A stretch of DNA of 64,000 nucleotides from Pegea sp. RAD2-039 (lineage: Eukaryota; Chordata; Thaliacea; Salpida; Salpidae): assembly GCA_034620365.1 (NCBI GenBank), contig JAQGEQ010000084.1:372001-436000 (forward strand). The letters are read 5' to 3'. A model generated the notes under the pieces. The model searched no databases. It was not told the DNA's origin and was given only the letters and a program-made list of their open reading frames with translations. The translations under genes were made by a program, and so were the position numbers. Below, in pieces: positions 63,980 through 64,000 of the stretch. How positions within the stretch are numbered: the stretch's first letter is position 1; each line of letters starts with the position of its first letter.

Positions 63980-63994
63980 GCGTCTTGATGACGT
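58670..63994. repeat. Dispersed palindrome TGACGTCA / TGATGACGTCATCA across DAAM introns
   Basis: About 40 exact TGACGTCA cores counted by eye, plus many one-base variants (TGATGTCA, TACGTCATCA, TGACGTTA). At least seven are the full 14-base palindrome TGATGACGTCATCA. Twenty of 23 DAAM introns contain an exact core; introns 21 and 23 lack any, and intron 12 has only variants. Exact cores also fall in exons 8, 12, 13 and 24, where they encode MTS, NDVI, DDV and SDVT. Many copies begin within 0-12 bases of the 5' splice site, for example GTAAGTGATGACGTCATCA in introns 10 and 18. Confidence 0.9.
61479..61524. repeat. Two tandem 25-bp units in DAAM intron 13
   Basis: GGTCGGTTGCCATAACAAC occurs at 61479 and again at 61504. 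The inner GTTGCCATAACAAC resembles a degenerate RFX X-box. Intron 13 (415 bp) is the largest DAAM intron and also carries the most TGACGTCA copies. Confidence 0.7.
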
Positions 63995-64000
63995 CACTAA

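Noticed and set aside
58670-63994. CRISPR-like array of short repeats
   Set aside because: Spacing is irregular, repeats are 8-14-base palindromes in introns of a eukaryotic gene, and there are no fixed-length spacers.

Overview
This window is AT-rich eukaryotic nuclear DNA, almost certainly from an animal. The evidence is interrupted genes with GT-AG introns, an intron-free tRNA-Thr, and clear orthologues of animal or animal-typical genes: SMARCE1 (BAF57), TADA2B, NDC1, TSNAXIP1, CFAP141 and the formin DAAM. The proteins stay fairly close to vertebrate ones. Most genes have an AG-type 3' splice site only 7-60 nt before the start codon, as expected where mRNAs receive a spliced leader by trans-splicing (several cnidarian, flatworm, rotifer, ctenophore and tunicate groups do this). 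I cannot fix the species; a cnidarian-like or other spliced-leader-using early-branching animal is my best guess.

Layout. 1-12.9 kb is very AT-rich and almost gene-free, with one candidate first exon on the minus strand (7861-8053). 13-23.3 kb carries five plus-strand genes with uninterrupted coding regions: SMARCE1, a serine racemase-like enzyme, CLP1, hydroxymethylbilane synthase and HSBP1. 25.4-33.3 kb holds ALG2 (minus, 8 exons) and TADA2B (plus, 9 exons), head to head. 33.6-37.8 kb (minus) is a signal-peptide, single-pass membrane protein gene that I could not name securely. 38.9-42.7 kb is framed by two 407-bp arms of a nearly perfect inverted repeat around a small unrecognised nuclear-type gene (minus, 4 exons). 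43.9-51.1 kb holds NDC1 (plus), TSNAXIP1 (minus) and CFAP141 (minus); the last two are cilium/sperm-type genes in tandem. A tRNA-Thr(TGT) lies at 53.5 kb. 58.45-63.98 kb is a complete 24-exon DAAM formin.

The most unusual signal is in DAAM and, more weakly, its neighbours from 32 kb onward. Nearly every short intron (mostly 48-59 bp) carries one to several copies of the palindrome TGACGTCA, often extended to TGATGACGTCATCA. I count by eye about 40 exact cores in 5.5 kb, at least 20 of 23 introns having one, against about nine in the preceding 58 kb and none before 32.6 kb. A second notable signal is a 342-bp sequence, two mismatches between copies, that makes up almost all of one ALG2 intron and is present again inside a TADA2B intron 5.6 kb away.

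The genes have mostly independent housekeeping jobs: chromatin (SMARCE1, TADA2B), RNA 3'-end and tRNA processing (CLP1), haem synthesis (HMBS), N-glycan assembly (ALG2), nuclear pore (NDC1), cilia (CFAP141, TSNAXIP1) and actin/Wnt polarity (DAAM). Exon joins were worked out by hand from splice signals, reading phase and recalled family sequences; ALG2, TADA2B and DAAM close to whole-codon totals of 410, 406 and 1092 residues.
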